Origin: Paraburkholderia sp. BCC1885
GTDB taxonomy: Bacteria; Pseudomonadota; Gammaproteobacteria; Burkholderiales; Burkholderiaceae
Length of the DNA stretch: 64,000 bases
NCBI RefSeq assembly: GCF_900996235.1
Contig: NZ_CAAJGM010000111.1
Coordinates: forward strand, 620,001 to 684,000
Direction of reading: 5' to 3'
The notes under the pieces were generated by a model, which saw only the letters and a program-made list of their open reading frames with translations, was not told the origin of the DNA and ran no database searches. Below are positions 62,035-64,000 of the stretch, piece by piece. The translations under genes and the position numbers were made by a program. How positions within the stretch are numbered: the first letter of the stretch is position 1; each line of letters opens with the position of its first letter.

Positions 62035-62381
62035 GGTTCTAAAGCCCCTTTGTTGTCTAAGTTGAATGTCGTTCGGTGCGAGGCCGGGCGCGGTGACGCT
62101 CTCACTATCTTCAGTATCACGCGCCTTGGGTCCGATACATCCCGCTATATGAATCGAGCGTATTCGTCGGATTTAGAAGCCGCCTGCCAACAGTTCGCCG
62201 TTTCCCGCCGGATGCCCCTATGGTGCCGCCGGACCCGGCACGCGCCGATGAATGAACAAACGCCGACCACGCGCCGCCCGCTCCTTAAAGAAAGTTTCAT
62301 CAAACGATCGCCCTCTTTCAGCTTGCGCTGCGGATAGTCGCTCCATAATTTCCTCATCGAGACAGGTGTAAGGAGTCGGAC
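62035..62381. other. Intergenic region, no gene supported
   Basis: The 347 bases between galU and the unknown small gene hold both promoters. I find no clear -10/-35 pair, dyad or riboswitch-like structure. Confidence 0.5.
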
Positions 62382-62762
62382 ATGACGATGAGCATCGAGA
62401 TGATGAACGAGTATGGCACGCATGCGGTGCGGGTCGCGATCGGCGAGGCTGCGGTTCTTCTGGAGGCGCAGGAAATCGATGCCGTCATCGAACGGCTCAG
62501 TCTGATGCGCGCGGCGATGCGCCCCGAAGTGCCGAAAGAGCCGTCGCGCACGCATCAGTATGTGATCGAGATGGATCCGTGCTGGCATACCGAGAAGCAT
62601 CCTCTCTACGACGGCGGCGTACTGTTCATGCGCCATTCGGGTTTGGGCTGGACAGGCTTCGCGCTGCCGACGTCGAGTCTCGCCACGCTGACCGAGGCCT
62701 TGTCGAAGCATCTGCAAGTATTGGAACGGGAAGAAGCCGACACGCACGCGTTGATGAACTAA
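62382..62762 (+). CDS. Small cytoplasmic protein of unknown function
   Basis: The 126-residue protein has AAGGAGT before the ATG, which supports it as real. The first half is helical and charged (EAAVLLEAQEIDAVIERLSL). The second half has Trp-rich strands (PCWHTEKHPLYDGGVLFMRH, then GWTGFALPTSSLATLTEALS). I recognise no family. It stands alone, followed by terminator-like hairpins. Confidence 0.75.
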   Translation: MTMSIEMMNEYGTHAVRVAIGEAAVLLEAQEIDAVIERLSLMRAAMRPEVPKEPSRTHQYVIEMDPCWHTEKHPLYDGGVLFMRHSGLGWTGFALPTSSLATLTEALSKHLQVLEREEADTHALMN

Positions 62763-62863
62763 GCCACGGCACCGCGCTGCAGGGCGATTTGTTCCAGTTT
62801 GCACAGCACTGTCTTTCAGCGTTCGTTCCCCTCGCAGGCAGGCGACGCCCTATACTGGGCTGT

Positions 62864-62885
62864 CCGCATCACTGCGGTCTTTTTC
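62864..62885 (+). terminator. Weak terminator-like hairpin
   Basis: CCGCA-TCAC-TGCGG is followed by TCTTTTTC. The five-pair stem is short, about 100 bases after the unknown gene. Confidence 0.4.
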
Positions 62886-62901
62886 AAGAGATCTCCTTAG
62901 C

Positions 62902-62929
62902 AGCGCGGCTTCGTCCGCGCTCTTTTTTT
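62902..62929 (+). terminator. Strong Rho-independent terminator
   Basis: AGCGCGG (62902-62908) pairs with CCGCGCT (62915-62921) across CTTCGT, followed by CTTTTTTT. It may end the unknown gene's transcript or a short RNA. Confidence 0.85.
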
Positions 62930-63005
62930 GCCTGTCGCATTCAGCATGGGACGCATCGCCGCACGCACGGCACGCGCGCGCGCCAGTTCATGAACATTGC
63001 ACAAA

Positions 63006-63022
63006 ATTAAAAAAGACTTAAT
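63006..63022. promoter_or_regulatory. LysR-type dyad upstream of the last gene
   Basis: ATTAA-AAAAGAC-TTAAT is a 5+7+5 inverted repeat in an AT-rich patch 70 bases upstream of the LysR start, where LysR proteins often bind their own promoter. Confidence 0.4.
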
Positions 63023-63091
63023 CAACCTAGCTGTTCCGTTTTACCTGACACCGGCGATGATGCACGCATCGTCCTTTCCTAGTGTCAGATC

Positions 63092-64000
63092 ATGAACCAG
63101 CTACAAGCGATGCGTGTCTTTACACGCGTAGTCGACCTCGCCAGCTTCAATCTGGCTGCGCGGCAACTGGGCATGTCGGCGGCTGCCGTTACGCGCAGCG
63201 TCAGCATGCTCGAGGCGCATCTGAACATGCGCCTGCTCAATCGCACGACGCGCAGCCTTTCGCTGACGGAAGTCGGCAAGGAGTATCTGGACGGCTGCCG
63301 CACGATCATCGAAAAGCTCGATGAAATGGAATCGAATCTGCTGCAGACCACGCGCGATCCGCGCGGCACGCTACGCATCGCCACGCCGATGACGTTTGCC
63401 ACCTCTGGGCTCGGCAATCTGCTGGCGACGTATCGCACACTGCATCCGCGCGTCGATTTCGACGTCACGACTTACGACACGCATATCGACATGGTCGAAG
63501 GCGGCTTCGACGTGTGCTTCTCCGACGACCGGCGTCTCACGAGCTCGACGCTGGTGAGCCGCACACTCACCAGCATGGCGGAAGTCACCGTGGCCTCGCC
63601 CGCGTATCTGGCGCGTCACGGCACGCCGCGCGATCCGGCCGCGTTGAACCGGCACGGCTTGCTGACGGTTTCGGACGGCAGCTCGCGCACGTGGGAATTC
63701 GCGGATGCCAACGGCGTCTACCGCGTCAACACGGGCAGCGCGCTGACGGCCACCAGCAGCGCGATGGTGCGGGTAGCCGCGCTCAATCACATGGGGATTG
63801 CCTTGCTGCCCATGCCGTCTGTCAGCGACGACCTCGCGCAAGGCGCGCTCGTCCCGGTGCTCGAAGACTACGAGGTCAACGGCGGTCCGCGTCAGGTGTC
63901 GATCCTGTATTCGGGCCGCAACTATCTGTCGATGAAGGTGCGCAGTTTCATCGACTTTGCGGTGAGCCAGTACCGCGCCCCCGACAAGCCCGTCACGCTG
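63092..64000 (+). CDS. LysR-family transcriptional regulator (truncated by window end)
   Basis: The frame opens at ATG 63092 and stays open for 303 codons to the right edge. The helix-turn-helix is at about 5-62 (SFNLAARQLGMSAAAVTRSV), and the effector domain starts near 90 (GTLRIATPMTFATSGLGNLL). The visible end (VRSFIDFAVSQYR) is where most family members finish, so only a short tail should be missing. Target genes are outside the window or unknown. Confidence 0.9.
   Translation, partial: MNQLQAMRVFTRVVDLASFNLAARQLGMSAAAVTRSVSMLEAHLNMRLLNRTTRSLSLTEVGKEYLDGCRTIIEKLDEMESNLLQTTRDPRGTLRIATPMTFATSGLGNLLATYRTLHPRVDFDVTTYDTHIDMVEGGFDVCFSDDRRLTSSTLVSRTLTSMAEVTVASPAYLARHGTPRDPAALNRHGLLTVSDGSSRTWEFADANGVYRVNTGSALTATSSAMVRVAALNHMGIALLPMPSVSDDLAQGALVPVLEDYEVNGGPRQVSILYSGRNYLSMKVRSFIDFAVSQYRAPDKPVTL

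Larger units (their letters stand above)
62763..63091. other. Intergenic region with two terminator-like hairpins and a LysR-type dyad
   Basis: The 329 bases after the unknown gene contain a weak hairpin with U tract at 62864-62885, a strong one at 62902-62929, and an AT-rich dyad at 63006-63022. No protein gene is supported. A TATACT at 62851-62856 could start a short RNA between the hairpins. Confidence 0.55.

Noticed and set aside
1..64000. CRISPR array, prophage or integrative element
   Set aside because: No spaced direct repeats, cas genes, phage structural genes, integrases or tRNA attachment sites were seen.

Overview
The window is about 64 kb of GC-rich beta-proteobacterial chromosome, most like Burkholderia sensu lato and probably Paraburkholderia. 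The evidence is codon use, many LysR-type regulators (six in 64 kb, two cut by the window edges), an ArgP/ArgO pair, a complete five-step histidine-utilisation operon and a colanic-acid-like exopolysaccharide (EPS) locus. This is inference from gene content; no search was run. I saw no tRNA, rRNA, CRISPR array, insertion sequence or prophage.

Layout. 0-1.5 kb: the tail of a LysR gene, an unknown coiled-coil protein and a tiny histidine-rich secreted peptide behind a strongly folded leader. 1.6-10.2 kb: the hut operon on the minus strand in the order hutH-hutC-hutU-hutD-hutI-hutF-hutG, with three HutC-like operators upstream of hutH. Histidine goes through urocanate, imidazolonepropionate, formiminoglutamate and formylglutamate to glutamate. 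10.2-11.5 kb: an orphan toxin-like gene with a likely immunity gene. 11.6-13.8 kb: a LysR gene divergent from a short-chain dehydrogenase-like gene, then a small membrane protein. 13.9-16.6 kb: an O-antigen ligase/polymerase-like protein and a glycosyltransferase, which look like an outlying part of the EPS system. 16.7-23.6 kb: a purine-type NCS2 permease, a PRC-barrel lipoprotein coupled to an MFS transporter, argP/argO and a LysR gene. 23.8-27.7 kb: a CaiB/BaiF CoA-transferase with an HMG-CoA-lyase-like enzyme, a DUF1328 membrane peptide, a GNAT acetyltransferase and a membrane protein. 27.8-31.8 kb: a LysR gene divergent from a fluoroacetate-dehalogenase-like hydrolase followed by a second-type leuC/leuD pair.

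31.8-56.6 kb is the main EPS locus. The minus-strand core is manC-wcaJ-wza-wzc-gmd-fcl-GT-wcaI. A second minus-strand block is wcaF-like acetyltransferase, GMC oxidoreductase, GT and acyltransferase. A patchwork on both strands follows with a methyltransferase, two more acyltransferases, a GT, a Wzx flippase and rmlC. An AraC/GlxA-type regulator lies beside manC. 56.6-62 kb: a 1.2 kb AT-rich non-coding stretch, a large lipoprotein glycoside hydrolase with duplicated Cys-rich domains, a GDP-mannose mannosyl hydrolase (WcaH-like) and galU. The end holds an unknown small protein, terminator hairpins and a LysR gene cut by the window edge.

Together the EPS genes supply GDP-mannose, GDP-fucose, UDP-glucose and part of dTDP-rhamnose synthesis, priming on undecaprenyl phosphate (WcaJ), assembly by at least four glycosyltransferases, decoration by acyl- and methyltransferases, flipping (Wzx) and export (Wza/Wzc). 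No Wzy polymerase is evident in the main block; the protein at 13.9-15.3 kb is the best candidate in the window. Neither the Wzb phosphatase nor RmlA, RmlB or RmlD is present.
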